Shown here piece after piece: positions 53,463 to 62,515 of a DNA stretch of 64,000 nucleotides. The notes beneath the pieces were generated by a model that saw only the letters and a list, made by a program, of their open reading frames with translations, had not been told where the DNA came from and made no database searches. Made by a program: the position numbers and the translations under genes. Origin of the DNA: Candidatus Thalassospirochaeta sargassi (GTDB lineage: Bacteria; Spirochaetota; Spirochaetia; UBA9216); contig JAQQAL010000011.1 of NCBI GenBank assembly GCA_028532855.1, positions 124,001 to 188,000 of the forward strand. Direction: 5' to 3'. The number at the start of each line of letters is the position of its first letter. Position 1 is the first letter of the stretch.

Positions 53463-55244
53463 ATGAAACTTAAAAGAACGCATAACTGCGGAGAACTTAG
53501 AATAGAAGATAGCGGTAAAGACATTGTTCTAAACGGCTGGGTAGAAAACTACCGTGACCACGGCGGTGTTGCATTCATCGACCTTTTCGACAGATGGGGG
53601 CTTACCCAGGTTGTATTCGACCCCCAGGTTGCTCCCGAGGCACATGCCGTTGCTCATACCCTGAGAAGCCAGTTTGTAATTGCTATTGAGGGTGAGGTCA
53701 GGGCTCGTCCCGAAGGTATGGCCAACCCGAACATGGACACCGGGGATGTTGAGGTTTACGTAAAGAGCTTTGAGCTGCTTAATAAATCGGCAACCCCGCC
53801 TTTTGATGTTCAGCACTCGGAAGATGTAAACGCCGAAACCAGGCTTGTTCACCGCTACCTTGATTTGCGGGGAAAGAAGCTGCAGAACAACATGATCTTC
53901 CGAAGCAGGGTAACCGGAATGATTAGAAATTACTTCCTAGGGAATGATTTTGTCGAGGTTGAAACACCCATTCTGACAAAATCGACCCCGGAAGGCGCCC
54001 GTGACTATCTTGTACCGAGCCGTGTTAATCCAGGAAACTTTTACGCATTGCCGCAGTCGCCCCAGCTTTTCAAGCAGAGCCTGATGATTGCCGGTTTCGA
54101 CCGCTATTTTCAGATTGCCCGCTGTTTCCGAGATGAAGATCTGCGAGCCGACAGACAGCCCGAGTTTACCCAGGTAGACCTTGAGATGTCATTTGTAAAC
54201 CGCGACGACATCATGGGCATGCTTGAAGGCCTCTTCAAGGACCTGATGAAGGATCTCTTTGACAAGGATCTTAAACTTCCGCTTCCGCGGATTACCTATG
54301 ACGACGCAATGATGAAATACGGCTGTGACGCACCTGATCTCAGGTTTGATCTTGAGATTGTCGACTGCTCTGATGTTTTCAGAGAATCAGGATTCGGCGT
54401 ATTCAAGAACGCGATTGCCGCCGGCGGTTTTGTCCGATCAATCAATCTTAAGGGCGCAGCCGACAAACTCAGCCGGAAAGATCTTGATGAGATGACCCCC
54501 TTCATAAAGCCCTTCCGCGGCAAGGGTGTTGCCTGGATTAAGATGAATGAAGACGGCCCCCAGTCGCCGATTGTGAAGTTCTTCACCGATGAAGAATCAA
54601 AGGCTCTTTATGAGAAGATGGGCGCGGAAAAGGGCGATGTTCTGATTTTTGTCGCGGACCAGGAAAAGGTTGTATGTCAGAGTCTTGCTGCTCTTCGTGA
54701 CCATATGGCAAAGAAGCTCGGTCTTGTTGATGAAAATGAGCTGAACTTTTCATGGGTAATCGATTTCCCGCTGTTCGAGAAGGACGATGAGGGTAATCCT
54801 ACGTCGGTACACCATCCGTTCACGGCTCCGAGACCGGAAGACGAACACCTGCTTGATACTGATGTTTTCAAGGTTAAGACAAACGCCTATGACCTTGTTC
54901 TGAACGGTAATGAAATTGGAGGTGGTTCGGTGCGAATCCACGACGGCGAGATGCAGGCTAAGATCTTCTCCCTCCTGGGCATCAGTGATGATGAGGCGAA
55001 GGAAAAATTCGGCTTCCTGCTCGATGCTCTGAAGTTCGGTGCTCCGCCGCATGCAGGTCTTGCCCTCGGTCTTGACCGGATCATGATGCTTTTCCTCGGG
55101 ACAGACTCAATACGGGACGTAATTGCATTCCCGAAAACACAGAAGGCCACCTGTATGATGACAGATGCGCCGGGTGTTGTTGCTGAAGCTCAGCTAGACG
55201 AGCTTGGAATTGAGCTTGCTTTGATTGAAGAGGATGATGATTAA
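53463..55244 (+). CDS. aspS: Aspartyl-tRNA synthetase, bacterial type
   Basis: A 593-residue class II synthetase. Domains: OB-fold anticodon domain (1-105, LNGWVENYRDHGGVAFIDLFDRWG), catalytic motif 1-2 (LTKSTPEGARDYLVPSR, FRDEDLRADRQPEFTQVDLEMSF), a GAD insertion (about 285-425) and motif 3 (GLALGLDRIMMLFLG). It is the last gene of the gatCAB operon. That context suggests it may also mischarge tRNA-Asn with Asp for GatCAB to repair; the sequence alone does not prove it. Confidence 0.95.
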   Translation: MKLKRTHNCGELRIEDSGKDIVLNGWVENYRDHGGVAFIDLFDRWGLTQVVFDPQVAPEAHAVAHTLRSQFVIAIEGEVRARPEGMANPNMDTGDVEVYVKSFELLNKSATPPFDVQHSEDVNAETRLVHRYLDLRGKKLQNNMIFRSRVTGMIRNYFLGNDFVEVETPILTKSTPEGARDYLVPSRVNPGNFYALPQSPQLFKQSLMIAGFDRYFQIARCFRDEDLRADRQPEFTQVDLEMSFVNRDDIMGMLEGLFKDLMKDLFDKDLKLPLPRITYDDAMMKYGCDAPDLRFDLEIVDCSDVFRESGFGVFKNAIAAGGFVRSINLKGAADKLSRKDLDEMTPFIKPFRGKGVAWIKMNEDGPQSPIVKFFTDEESKALYEKMGAEKGDVLIFVADQEKVVCQSLAALRDHMAKKLGLVDENELNFSWVIDFPLFEKDDEGNPTSVHHPFTAPRPEDEHLLDTDVFKVKTNAYDLVLNGNEIGGGSVRIHDGEMQAKIFSLLGISDDEAKEKFGFLLDALKFGAPPHAGLALGLDRIMMLFLGTDSIRDVIAFPKTQKATCMMTDAPGVVAEAQLDELGIELALIEEDDD

Positions 55245-55280
55245 GCCACTATAGTCGAGATATAATAAATTACTAATTAG

Positions 55281-55310
55281 AGCTGTCCTGTAAAATGGGC
55301 AGCTTTTTTT
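55281..55310 (+). terminator. Terminator of the gatCAB-aspS operon
   Basis: AGCTGTCC and GGGCAGCT form an 8-bp stem (one G-U) with an 8-base loop, followed by a run of seven T. Confidence 0.88.
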
Positions 55311-55328
55311 GGTCTGCCTTTAAAAGAT

Positions 55329-56807
55329 ATGAAATTTACTTTTTTTTATGCAGCTTTACTTCTTTTAACTAATCCGAATTTGTCAGGTCTTCCAGCTCCC
55401 CTCACTGAAGCAGAGCTTCAATGGATAAAAGAGCATCCCGTCATCCGCGTCGTTACAGATCCTCATTCTGCTCCCCTGGAGTTTTTTGAAAATGATAAAA
55501 TTCTGGGAATATCAGGCGATTACCTGGATCTGATAACCGATAGGACAGGTCTGAATGTGGAGATTATTAAGACTGAAACCTGGTCGGAAGCCCTGGACAT
55601 GCTGAAAACACGCGATGCGGATATGAACGTTGCAATGGTGCCTACAGATGACCGTCTTGAATATATGCTTTTTACTGAATCTTTCTTTGAATCCGATGTT
55701 CTAATTTTCAGTACACGGGATAACAAAGTCAGGGTTGAACTTGATGATTTAATCGGGCACAGGGTAGGAATAATATCGGGTTACTCAGAGGACGAGTTTC
55801 TTTCGAAGGTAATTCCTGATCTCGAGCTTATTAGATATTCATGTTTCGGTACTGCGCTTGCAGATCTGTCGCTTGGACAGTTGGATTATTTTATAGGCGA
55901 TCTGGCTTTTGTGAGTTATAATCGCAGAAACAGAAATTTTGCCAATATTGTGATTGCAGGTGATATAGGGTTCAAACACCGGTTGAGTCTTGCTGTGAGA
56001 TCCGACTGGCCTGAACTGCAGAGTATCCTGCAGAAGGGGCTTGATACAATCACCGGCGAGGAACGCTCAGAAATAGAAGAGAAATGGGTTGGTTTGAGGC
56101 TTACAAACAACTATATCTCCAAATCAATTCTGCCCTACATCTTCATTACCGGGGGGCTAATCATAATACTGCTGATAATAATCATTATCCGGAACCGGGC
56201 TCTTGCAGGCAGGGTAACGAATAAAACCTCTGAACTGAACAATGAGCTTGAGCAGAAGGAAAAACTGCTCTTTGAGGTTCATCACCGAGTTAATAACAAC
56301 ATGCAGATGGTCATGAGTCTGCTGCTGATGGGTTTCAGCGATTCAGTTGTACTGCGAATGAGGGTTCTGGCCCTTGTCCAGAAGCATGGGCATACCAATA
56401 ATAACGCAGCCCGGGTAAGAATAGTGAATATAATTAAAGAAGTAATTTCCGCTGCGGCTGATGAATACGATCTTAAACAATCATCAACTATAAGGATAGA
56501 GGGCGATTATCTCTGTGGGATGAAGACGGCAACAGATATAGGTCTGCTGATAAACGAGATTTTTATCAATCTATATTCAACAAAAGTTTTCAGGGATAAT
56601 GATTGCATGATTAAGCTGACAGCTTCTGAAAGCGGTAAATGCCGGATGTCGCTGTCTTTTGCCGAGCCTGTTCTTGATATTTCAGTGTTTGAAGGTCTTG
56701 AAGGAAGTCCTGCGGCTAAGCTTATTAAATATATGAAAAAAGAGCTTTCGGCTGAGGGCGGACTTACCTCAGAAGGCTATACCCTTATAATCACACCGGC
56801 CGATTAG
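55329..56807 (+). CDS. Membrane sensor: SBP_bac_3 domain plus HisKA_2-type kinase with a degenerate ATPase domain
   Basis: A 492-residue protein. Residues 1-20 are a signal/anchor segment; 34-255 are a periplasmic solute-binding family 3 domain; 266-288 a membrane helix; 295-312 a short coiled coil; 313-340 the H-box LLFEVHHRVNNNMQMVM (His 318/319) of the HisKA_2 (HWE-like) group. The following HATPase region (about 380-490) keeps only part of the N box (LLINEIFIN) and I cannot find G boxes. It may bind no ATP or act as an adaptor. No response regulator is adjacent. The ligand is unknown. Confidence 0.75.
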   Translation: MKFTFFYAALLLLTNPNLSGLPAPLTEAELQWIKEHPVIRVVTDPHSAPLEFFENDKILGISGDYLDLITDRTGLNVEIIKTETWSEALDMLKTRDADMNVAMVPTDDRLEYMLFTESFFESDVLIFSTRDNKVRVELDDLIGHRVGIISGYSEDEFLSKVIPDLELIRYSCFGTALADLSLGQLDYFIGDLAFVSYNRRNRNFANIVIAGDIGFKHRLSLAVRSDWPELQSILQKGLDTITGEERSEIEEKWVGLRLTNNYISKSILPYIFITGGLIIILLIIIIIRNRALAGRVTNKTSELNNELEQKEKLLFEVHHRVNNNMQMVMSLLLMGFSDSVVLRMRVLALVQKHGHTNNNAARVRIVNIIKEVISAAADEYDLKQSSTIRIEGDYLCGMKTATDIGLLINEIFINLYSTKVFRDNDCMIKLTASESGKCRMSLSFAEPVLDISVFEGLEGSPAAKLIKYMKKELSAEGGLTSEGYTLIITPAD

Positions 56808-56820
56808 CCCCTCAAAGCTG

Positions 56821-57801
56821 TCAGAAGCTCTTTTTTATCTCTGCAAGCCTTCCCATTGTAAACTGAGCGCCCATCTGGCCTACTATACCGGCTGCAAGCT
56901 TTGAGGCGATATGTCCGGATTCTTCAAGCCCCAGCCCGGAGCATATTCCGTAGAGAAAGCCCCCGGCATAAATGTCGCCGGCGCCTGTTGTGTCAATTGC
57001 ATCAACCTTGTAGACGGGTATGTCGTAGTACTCGTTCCCGCTTTTTACTACTGATCCCTCCGCACCGTTTTTGACCACTGCAATTTTACATAGGTCTGCG
57101 AGTCTGTTTATGCATTCGGATAGATCGTCATTACCGAACATAAGCCGTGCTTCCTCGGCGTTTGCAAGCACTATATCGAAGTGTTCTTCTATGAGCCGGC
57201 AGAATTCGCCGGCATTTCGTTTTATTGCGAAGGGGTCTGCCGCGTCGAAGACTATCTGGGTCCCGGCTTCCTCGGCTATTGAAATGGCCTTAAAAAGGGC
57301 TTCTTTCTGGCTGTCGGTATCCCACATATAGCCTGTGAAGTATAAATAATCAGCTTCACGGATTGATTCCTCCTGGATATCGTTTACACAGTAATTCTGA
57401 TTGTTTTCCAGGCTGGTGTTCATTGTCCGCTCGGAATCGGGGCTCACAAGAATAATGCTTGAGCCTGTGTTTCCATCGTCACTCGTCAGAAAGGAGGTTA
57501 CGCCGTGTTGCGCGAGCTGTTTCTCATATCTTTCGCCGAAATGATCCCGGCCTATTTTTCCGGAGAGTGCGGTATTTATTCCAAGCTGCGCCAGGGTTAT
57601 AATGGTGTTGGGCGCCGAACCGCCGCAGCAGTAGGTGCTGTCATTCGATGATATGAACTCTACAATTCTGTCGCGCTCTTCTCCCTCAACAAGCTTCATT
57701 ATCCCCTTATCAAGGCCGAGGTTTTCAAGATCCTGATCATCAGCATGCGATACAATATCAATAAGTATGTTTCCAATTCCGTAAACCTTTAATTTTCCCA
57801 T
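56821..57801 (-). CDS. PfkB-family sugar or nucleoside kinase, adenosine-kinase-like
   Basis: A 326-residue ribokinase-fold kinase. Seen: the N-terminal GIGNILIDIVSHADD, the GGSAPNTIITLAQLG substrate-binding segment with GKIGRDHFGE, and the catalytic motif DTTGAGDIYAGGFLYG (Asp base) near residue 265. Members with this pattern include adenosine and ribokinase-like enzymes; the acceptor cannot be fixed. It is convergent with the sensor gene and ends 13 bases from it. Confidence 0.82.
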   Translation of the reverse strand: MGKLKVYGIGNILIDIVSHADDQDLENLGLDKGIMKLVEGEERDRIVEFISSNDSTYCCGGSAPNTIITLAQLGINTALSGKIGRDHFGERYEKQLAQHGVTSFLTSDDGNTGSSIILVSPDSERTMNTSLENNQNYCVNDIQEESIREADYLYFTGYMWDTDSQKEALFKAISIAEEAGTQIVFDAADPFAIKRNAGEFCRLIEEHFDIVLANAEEARLMFGNDDLSECINRLADLCKIAVVKNGAEGSVVKSGNEYYDIPVYKVDAIDTTGAGDIYAGGFLYGICSGLGLEESGHIASKLAAGIVGQMGAQFTMGRLAEIKKSF

Positions 57802-58003
57802 TGGTTCAATATAGCTGAAAAGATTTGTTTTTTAAAGAGATCAGTGCCTGTTCTTTATCCTTATTCTGTCACGGTTATAGCGGGCGGGGCAGGGGGGCAC
57901 ACGGAAGTATACGGGGTAAATTCTATGGTGATTTTTTTTTATATTACCGTAATCTCTGTTGAAATCCTGAAGAATCTGCTATAATTCTGACACGGGTAAG
58001 AGG

Positions 58004-58588
58004 ATGAATACAAACATCATACCGCACAGCTTCAGCGTTACTACCTCAATGCGTGAAAAACTAAAGGGTCACCCCGGCCGGGTAATCTGGTTCACGGGTC
58101 TCTCCGGATCCGGCAAATCTACTATCGCTCATGAGCTTGATCTCAGGCTCAACAGGAAAGGAATTCATACCTATATTCTCGACGGTGATAACATCAGAAG
58201 CCGCCTGAACTCTGATCTGGGTTTTTCAGACAGAGACAGGGCTGAAAATATCAGGAGAATAGCTGAGACCGCAGCCCTTTTTGCGGATGCCGGCATAGTT
58301 GTTATTACCGCGTTCATCTCACCTTTTCGCGCCGGCCGGGAGCACGCCCGCGGTCTGCTTCCCCGGGGGCGTTTCATTGAGGTCTTCGTAAACTGCCCTC
58401 TTGAAACAGCTGAGGCACGTGACCCGAAGGGTTTGTATAAAAAGGCCCGCAGGGGGGAAATACCCGACTTCACTGGCATAAACAGCCCGTATGAAGAACC
58501 CCTGAACCCTGAAATAATAATTGACAGCGGCAATCAGTCTGTCGACGAGGCGGTTGAAGCTGTCATTGCATATCTGAATAAGGAGTAA
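58004..58588 (+). CDS. cysC: Adenylylsulfate (APS) kinase
   Basis: A 194-residue kinase converting APS to PAPS. The active site is intact: P-loop TGLSGSGKST (31-40), LDGDNIRSRLNSDLGFSDRDRAENIRR, and FVNCPLETAEARDPKGLYKKARRGEI. AAGAGG lies immediately before the ATG, and a TATAAT lies 24 bases upstream at 57980. It is the first gene of cysC-cysD-cysN and supplies the APS-kinase activity that the C-terminal domain of CysN seems to have lost. Confidence 0.95.
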   Translation: MNTNIIPHSFSVTTSMREKLKGHPGRVIWFTGLSGSGKSTIAHELDLRLNRKGIHTYILDGDNIRSRLNSDLGFSDRDRAENIRRIAETAALFADAGIVVITAFISPFRAGREHARGLLPRGRFIEVFVNCPLETAEARDPKGLYKKARRGEIPDFTGINSPYEEPLNPEIIIDSGNQSVDEAVEAVIAYLNKE

Positions 58589-58591
58589 CCC

Positions 58592-59473
58592 CTGGACTAT
58601 CTCGAACAGCTTGAACAGACAAGTATCTACATTCTCCGCGAGGCATACGCCAACTTCAGGAACCTGGCCATGCTATGGTCAATCGGCAAGGACAGCACGG
58701 TTCTGCTCTGGCTCGCGAGAAAGGCTTTTCTGGGCCACGTGCCCTTTCCTCTTGTCCATATAGATACACACTATAAAATCCCGGAAATGATCGAATACCG
58801 TGACCGTCTGGCCCTTGAGTGGGGGCTTAACATGGTCTACGGAGAAAATAGTGAGGCGATTGAAAACAGGCAGACCTTTCCCGACGGCAATGTAGACAGG
58901 GTCACCTGCTGTTCGCTGCTTAAAACGAAGGCCCTGCGGCAGACGCTGGACGGTTCGGGGCGCCGCTACCGGATGAACCACGAAACAGGCAGCTATGAGC
59001 CGGATACGAATACCGAGGCCTACACCGGCGTCATTGTCGGAGCGCGTGCTGATGAAGAGGGCTCACGCAGCAAGGAGCGTTACTTTTCTCCCCGCGACAA
59101 GCAGAACGAGTGGAATGTAGGTGATCAGCCGCCTGAGTTCTGGAACCAGTTCAAAACCGATTTTGCTCCCGGTACCCATGTCCGGGTGCATCCCCTTCTG
59201 GACTGGACCGAGCTGAATATCTGGGAATATATAAAGCGAGAGAGCATCCCTACCGTATCACTGTACTATAACAAGGGTGACGGCAGGCGCTACCGCAGCC
59301 TCGGCTGCTACCCCTGCACAGCGCCGATTGACAGCGATGCGCGCAATGTCGACGAGATTATAGAGGAGCTTGCGTCCGGAAAGCTGACTCATGTAGCGGA
59401 GCGTTCAGGCCGCGCGCAGGATGCTGAGGACGGGGGCGGGCTTGAGACCCTTCGCCGCGGGGGGTACATGTAA
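58592..59473 (+). CDS. cysD: Sulfate adenylyltransferase subunit 2, probable CTG start
   Basis: A 293-residue ATP-sulfurylase subunit. Translating upstream of the first ATG (58670) gives [20 protein letters not shown], an ordinary CysD N-terminus, and only CTG at 58592 can open it: a stop codon lies two codons before and AAGGAG sits 6 bases upstream. The PP-loop is [30 protein letters not shown] and [11 protein letters not shown] are further CysD features. TAATG joins it to cysN. Confidence 0.88.
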   Translation: MDYLEQLEQTSIYILREAYANFRNLAMLWSIGKDSTVLLWLARKAFLGHVPFPLVHIDTHYKIPEMIEYRDRLALEWGLNMVYGENSEAIENRQTFPDGNVDRVTCCSLLKTKALRQTLDGSGRRYRMNHETGSYEPDTNTEAYTGVIVGARADEEGSRSKERYFSPRDKQNEWNVGDQPPEFWNQFKTDFAPGTHVRVHPLLDWTELNIWEYIKRESIPTVSLYYNKGDGRRYRSLGCYPCTAPIDSDARNVDEIIEELASGKLTHVAERSGRAQDAEDGGGLETLRRGGYM

Positions 59474-61311
59474 TGACTGACTTAAACAGCAGACAGCAGA
59501 TGAATATCGTAATCGCTGGGCATGTTGATCACGGTAAAAGTACGGTTATCGGCCGCCTGCTCGCTGATACAGACAGCCTGCCCGACGGAAAGCTTGAGGC
59601 TGTCAGGGCCGGCTGTGAGCGCAATTCCAAACCCTTTGAATACGCTTTTCTGCTTGACGCCCTGAAGGATGAACAGGCGCAGGGGATTACAATAGATGCC
59701 GCCAGGGTGTTTTTCAAGACCGGAAAGCGGGACTATATTATTATAGACGCGCCGGGGCATATTGAGTTTCTGAAGAATATGGTGACAGGTGCAAGCCGGG
59801 CTGAATGTGCCCTGCTTGTAATTGATGCTGCCGAGGGGGTGCGGGAAAATTCCCGCCGCCACGGTTATATGATCAGCATGCTTGGTATCAAACAGCTGAT
59901 AGTCCTTGTAAATAAAATGGATCTAGTTGGTTACAGACAGGACGTTTTTGAATCTATCCGGTCGGAATACAGCGCTTTCTTAAGTGAAATCGGCGCTGAG
60001 GCGATTGCCTTCATCCCTGTAAGCGGTATGCAGGGGGATAACATTGCGGAATCCGGCGGTAAAATGGACTGGTACAGCGGTATAACGGTGCTTGAAGCCC
60101 TGGACAGGTTCACTAAAGAGGCTGAAAAGGCTGAAAAGGCTTTCCGCATGCCTGTTCAGGATGTTTATAAATTCACGGGCTTCGGCGACAGCCGCCGCAC
60201 GGTAGCGGGTACTGTTGAGACGGGATGTCTGAATGTGGGCGATGAGGTCATCTTCTACCCTTCGGGTAAGCGAAGCAGGGTGAAGAGTTTTGAGGCTTTC
60301 AACGAGTCTGAGGTACGGGTCTCTGTCGGCGCCGGCAGGGCTGCCGCCTTCACCCTTGATGAGCAGATTTACATCCGCCGGGGTGAGATTGCCGCCCGGG
60401 CTGATGAAGCGGGGCCCTGTGTTTCAAGCCGTCTGAGGGTAAACCTGTTCTGGCTGGGAAGACGTCCGGTAACAACTGAACACGAGTATCTTTTTAAATG
60501 CGGCACCTTGAAGGTTCCGGCCCGTGTGGAAGAGATTAAGCGGGTGATTGATGCGTCAAGTCTTGGGGTTGATGAGGCGGGGCGGCAGATTAACCGCAAC
60601 GATACGGCTGAATGCGTGCTGAAGCTGAAAAACCCCGCGGCCTTTGATATTGCGGCCGAATATGAGGGGACTGGGCGCTTTGTCATTGTCGACGATTATG
60701 AGATTGCGGGCGGGGGGATAATCCGTGAGGCCCTGACTGACAAGCAGGAGGAAATTCGCGGCAAGGTAATGCTGCGGAACTTCAAATGGGAGAAGGGGCA
60801 TATTTCGCCTGCCGACAGGGCGGCGCGCTACAATCAGAAACCCCAGCTTATACTTGTCACCGGCGGCCGAGATACGGGTAAAAAGGTTATTGCAAAGCGT
60901 TTAGAAGAGCAGCTGTTCATCAACGGCAAGTATGTTTACTTCCTGGGTATAGGAAACGTCCTCTATGGTGTAGATGCGGATATAAAGGGGGCTCCGGGGT
61001 CTGCCGCAGGCATTCCTGTGGGAAACGGCAAGCGCAGCGAGCATATCAGGCGTCTGTCGGAGGTCTGCCATCTCCTGCTTGATACGGGGCTTATCCTGAT
61101 TGTTACGGCTATCGATCTGAATCAGGGGGAGCTTGAGGTTTTTAACACAGTTGTCGGTGCTGAAAATATCGAGACGCTGTGGGTTGGTTCTGAGGTAACT
61201 ACCGATATCAACTATGATCATTACTTTGCTGATGGTTCCGCTGCTGATGAGGCCTGCGAAATAGTAATCCGCCGCCTGCAGGAGAAGGCTGTTATCTTCA
61301 AGGCCTGGTAA
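59473..61311 (+). CDS. cysN: Sulfate adenylyltransferase subunit 1 with a degenerate C-terminal APS-kinase-like domain
   Basis: A 612-residue GTPase subunit that drives ATP sulfurylase. Seen: G1 [10 protein letters not shown] (15-24), G3 DAPGH, G4 NKMD, then two beta-barrel domains to about residue 445. The remaining 150 residues align with APS kinase, but the P-loop is GGRDTGKK (464-471) and the substrate motif reads [14 protein letters not shown] instead of [13 protein letters not shown] is retained. It thus resembles CysNC with a dead kinase domain. Confidence 0.9.
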   Translation: MTDLNSRQQMNIVIAGHVDHGKSTVIGRLLADTDSLPDGKLEAVRAGCERNSKPFEYAFLLDALKDEQAQGITIDAARVFFKTGKRDYIIIDAPGHIEFLKNMVTGASRAECALLVIDAAEGVRENSRRHGYMISMLGIKQLIVLVNKMDLVGYRQDVFESIRSEYSAFLSEIGAEAIAFIPVSGMQGDNIAESGGKMDWYSGITVLEALDRFTKEAEKAEKAFRMPVQDVYKFTGFGDSRRTVAGTVETGCLNVGDEVIFYPSGKRSRVKSFEAFNESEVRVSVGAGRAAAFTLDEQIYIRRGEIAARADEAGPCVSSRLRVNLFWLGRRPVTTEHEYLFKCGTLKVPARVEEIKRVIDASSLGVDEAGRQINRNDTAECVLKLKNPAAFDIAAEYEGTGRFVIVDDYEIAGGGIIREALTDKQEEIRGKVMLRNFKWEKGHISPADRAARYNQKPQLILVTGGRDTGKKVIAKRLEEQLFINGKYVYFLGIGNVLYGVDADIKGAPGSAAGIPVGNGKRSEHIRRLSEVCHLLLDTGLILIVTAIDLNQGELEVFNTVVGAENIETLWVGSEVTTDINYDHYFADGSAADEACEIVIRRLQEKAVIFKAW

Positions 61312-61492
61312 GAGTCTGCGGCGATATATCCTCTTTCTGTGTTTTTCTGTAATTGATGTTCATTGTCTGAACAAAAATAGCCGAAAATCGTATAAATTCA
61401 CTACTATTTTCAAGGAATAACTTGATCTTCTCACTATTTGGGATATAATTGTTCATACATCGAACATAACCGGTGACATTTTTTATACCCAT
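61298..61492 (-). pseudogene. Possible N-terminal fragment of a DDE-type transposase
   Basis: A 64-residue frame on the minus strand. MNNYIPNSEKIKLFLENSS followed by EFIRFSA resembles the opening of a transposase group whose members begin with a short helix and xIxxFLEGS.. before a winged-helix region. The similarity stops after about 40 residues and nothing downstream continues it. Resemblance is from memory of the family, so this is a weak call. Confidence 0.25.
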
Positions 61493-61637
61493 TCTTATGC
61501 CTTTCAGCCTGTTTCGGCGGCGTCTGCGCTTGGTCTGGGGCCGATTTGAATATCAAATCCGTACCGATTTTTAAGAGGAATGAGGACGGACCGGCCCTGC
61601 TGTGCAGTTTTATAAATCAGGCTAATATTTTACTAAT

Positions 61638-61977
61638 ATGACTGATGAAGAAGTATTATACAATGAAAAATATCTCAATATCGTCAAAGATAAACTGCTG
61701 GAATTAACAGAAGGAACAACGGCTTATGTTTTTCTTTTCGGCTCCCGGGCTTCGGGAACTTTCAGGCAGGGGTCTGATTTTGCTGTTTCTTTAAATATTG
61801 ATCTTTCCAGACTGGATCCTGTAGTTGTTGATTCCGTTAAAAGCGGAAGGGTTTATAGAAGTGCTCAATGACCGAAATAATCTCAGCCATCTATACAGCA
61901 AAGAGCAGTTTGAAGATATATATAAGGAATTGGTAAAAAAATTCCCGTTATTTGAAAAGGTACTTGCTCTAATATAA
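61638..61977 (+). pseudogene. Broken MNT nucleotidyltransferase joined to a HEPN-like substrate-binding remnant
   Basis: The first frame (61638-61871) gives 77 residues with the nucleotidyltransferase motif LFGSRASGTFRQGSDF, but the usual D-x-D that should follow is lost (GSDFAV). It then ends prematurely. From about 61845 another frame encodes AEGFIEVLNDRNNLSHLY then SKEQFEDIYKEL, the C-terminal end of the nucleotidyltransferase substrate-binding (HI0074/HEPN-like) family, up to the stop at 61975-61977. The simplest reading is that a deletion fused the 5' part of an MNT gene and the 3' part of its partner. Not functional as read. Confidence 0.6.
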
Positions 61978-61981
61978 AACT

Positions 61982-62488
61982 ATGAATGAAAAAGAATTAG
62001 AGATCCTTAACAACATTAACGACTATCCCGAGTATCTAAGCCAGCGTGAACTGGCCAGCAGGTCAGGTATGTCCCTTGGCATGACGAATGCTGTGCTTAA
62101 ACGCCTTGTTCAGAAGGGCTGGCTGATGATGAGAAAGGTTAACAACCGCAATATCCGTTACGTTATTACCCCCGCGGGAATGGAGGAGATAACCCGTAGA
62201 AGTTACCGTTACTTCAAGCGGACTCTTAAGAATGTAGCTGAGTACAAGGATAAAATTGAAACCCTCATTCTGAAAATACAGGCTGACGGTTACGATGGTC
62301 TGGTTCTTGTCGGTTCAAGCGATGTCGATTTTATAGTTGAATACCTCTGTATGCAGCACAGCATCAAGCTGGTTCGCCGCGACAGTGAAATAACCGACAG
62401 TACATTCATGCTTTACGCTGAATCATATATTCCGGACAAAACGGAAAAGAAAGACGGAGTCCTCTTCCTGCAGGATGTGTTTGTCTAA
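61982..62488 (+). CDS. Winged-helix transcriptional regulator
   Basis: A 168-residue protein. Residues 1-75 form a winged helix (LSQRELASRSGMSLGMTNAVLKRLVQKGW, then VNNRNIRYVITPAGMEEI). Residues 85-168 form a C-terminal domain with GYDGLVLVGSSDVDFIVEYLC that I do not recognise. No Shine-Dalgarno sequence precedes the ATG; TAATAT lies 7 bases before it. Its final 58 coding bases are repeated at 63299-63368 beyond the HEPN/MNT genes. It may regulate the adjacent genes. Confidence 0.75.
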   Translation: MNEKELEILNNINDYPEYLSQRELASRSGMSLGMTNAVLKRLVQKGWLMMRKVNNRNIRYVITPAGMEEITRRSYRYFKRTLKNVAEYKDKIETLILKIQADGYDGLVLVGSSDVDFIVEYLCMQHSIKLVRRDSEITDSTFMLYAESYIPDKTEKKDGVLFLQDVFV

Positions 62489-62495
62489 GCACAAT
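62426..62495 (+). repeat. 70-bp direct repeat, left copy (3' end of the regulator gene)
   Basis: Identical to 63299-63368 in 69 of 70 positions (one A/G difference). It covers the end and stop codon of the winged-helix gene plus 7 bases beyond. Confidence 0.95.
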
Positions 62496-62509
62496 AAGGG
62501 TTGTATAAT
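62481..62509 (+). promoter_or_regulatory. Predicted promoter of the HEPN/MNT cassette, leaderless arrangement
   Basis: TTGTCT, 17 bases, TATAAT; the ATG at 62516 begins 7 bases after the -10. The -35 hexamer lies inside the left direct repeat. Confidence 0.55.
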
Positions 62510-62515
62510 TAGAGT

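Noticed and set aside
61970-61982. Leaderless arrangement for the winged-helix gene (TAATAT 7 bases before the ATG)
   Set aside because: No acceptable -35 hexamer at 16-18 bases, so it was left out of the leaderless set.
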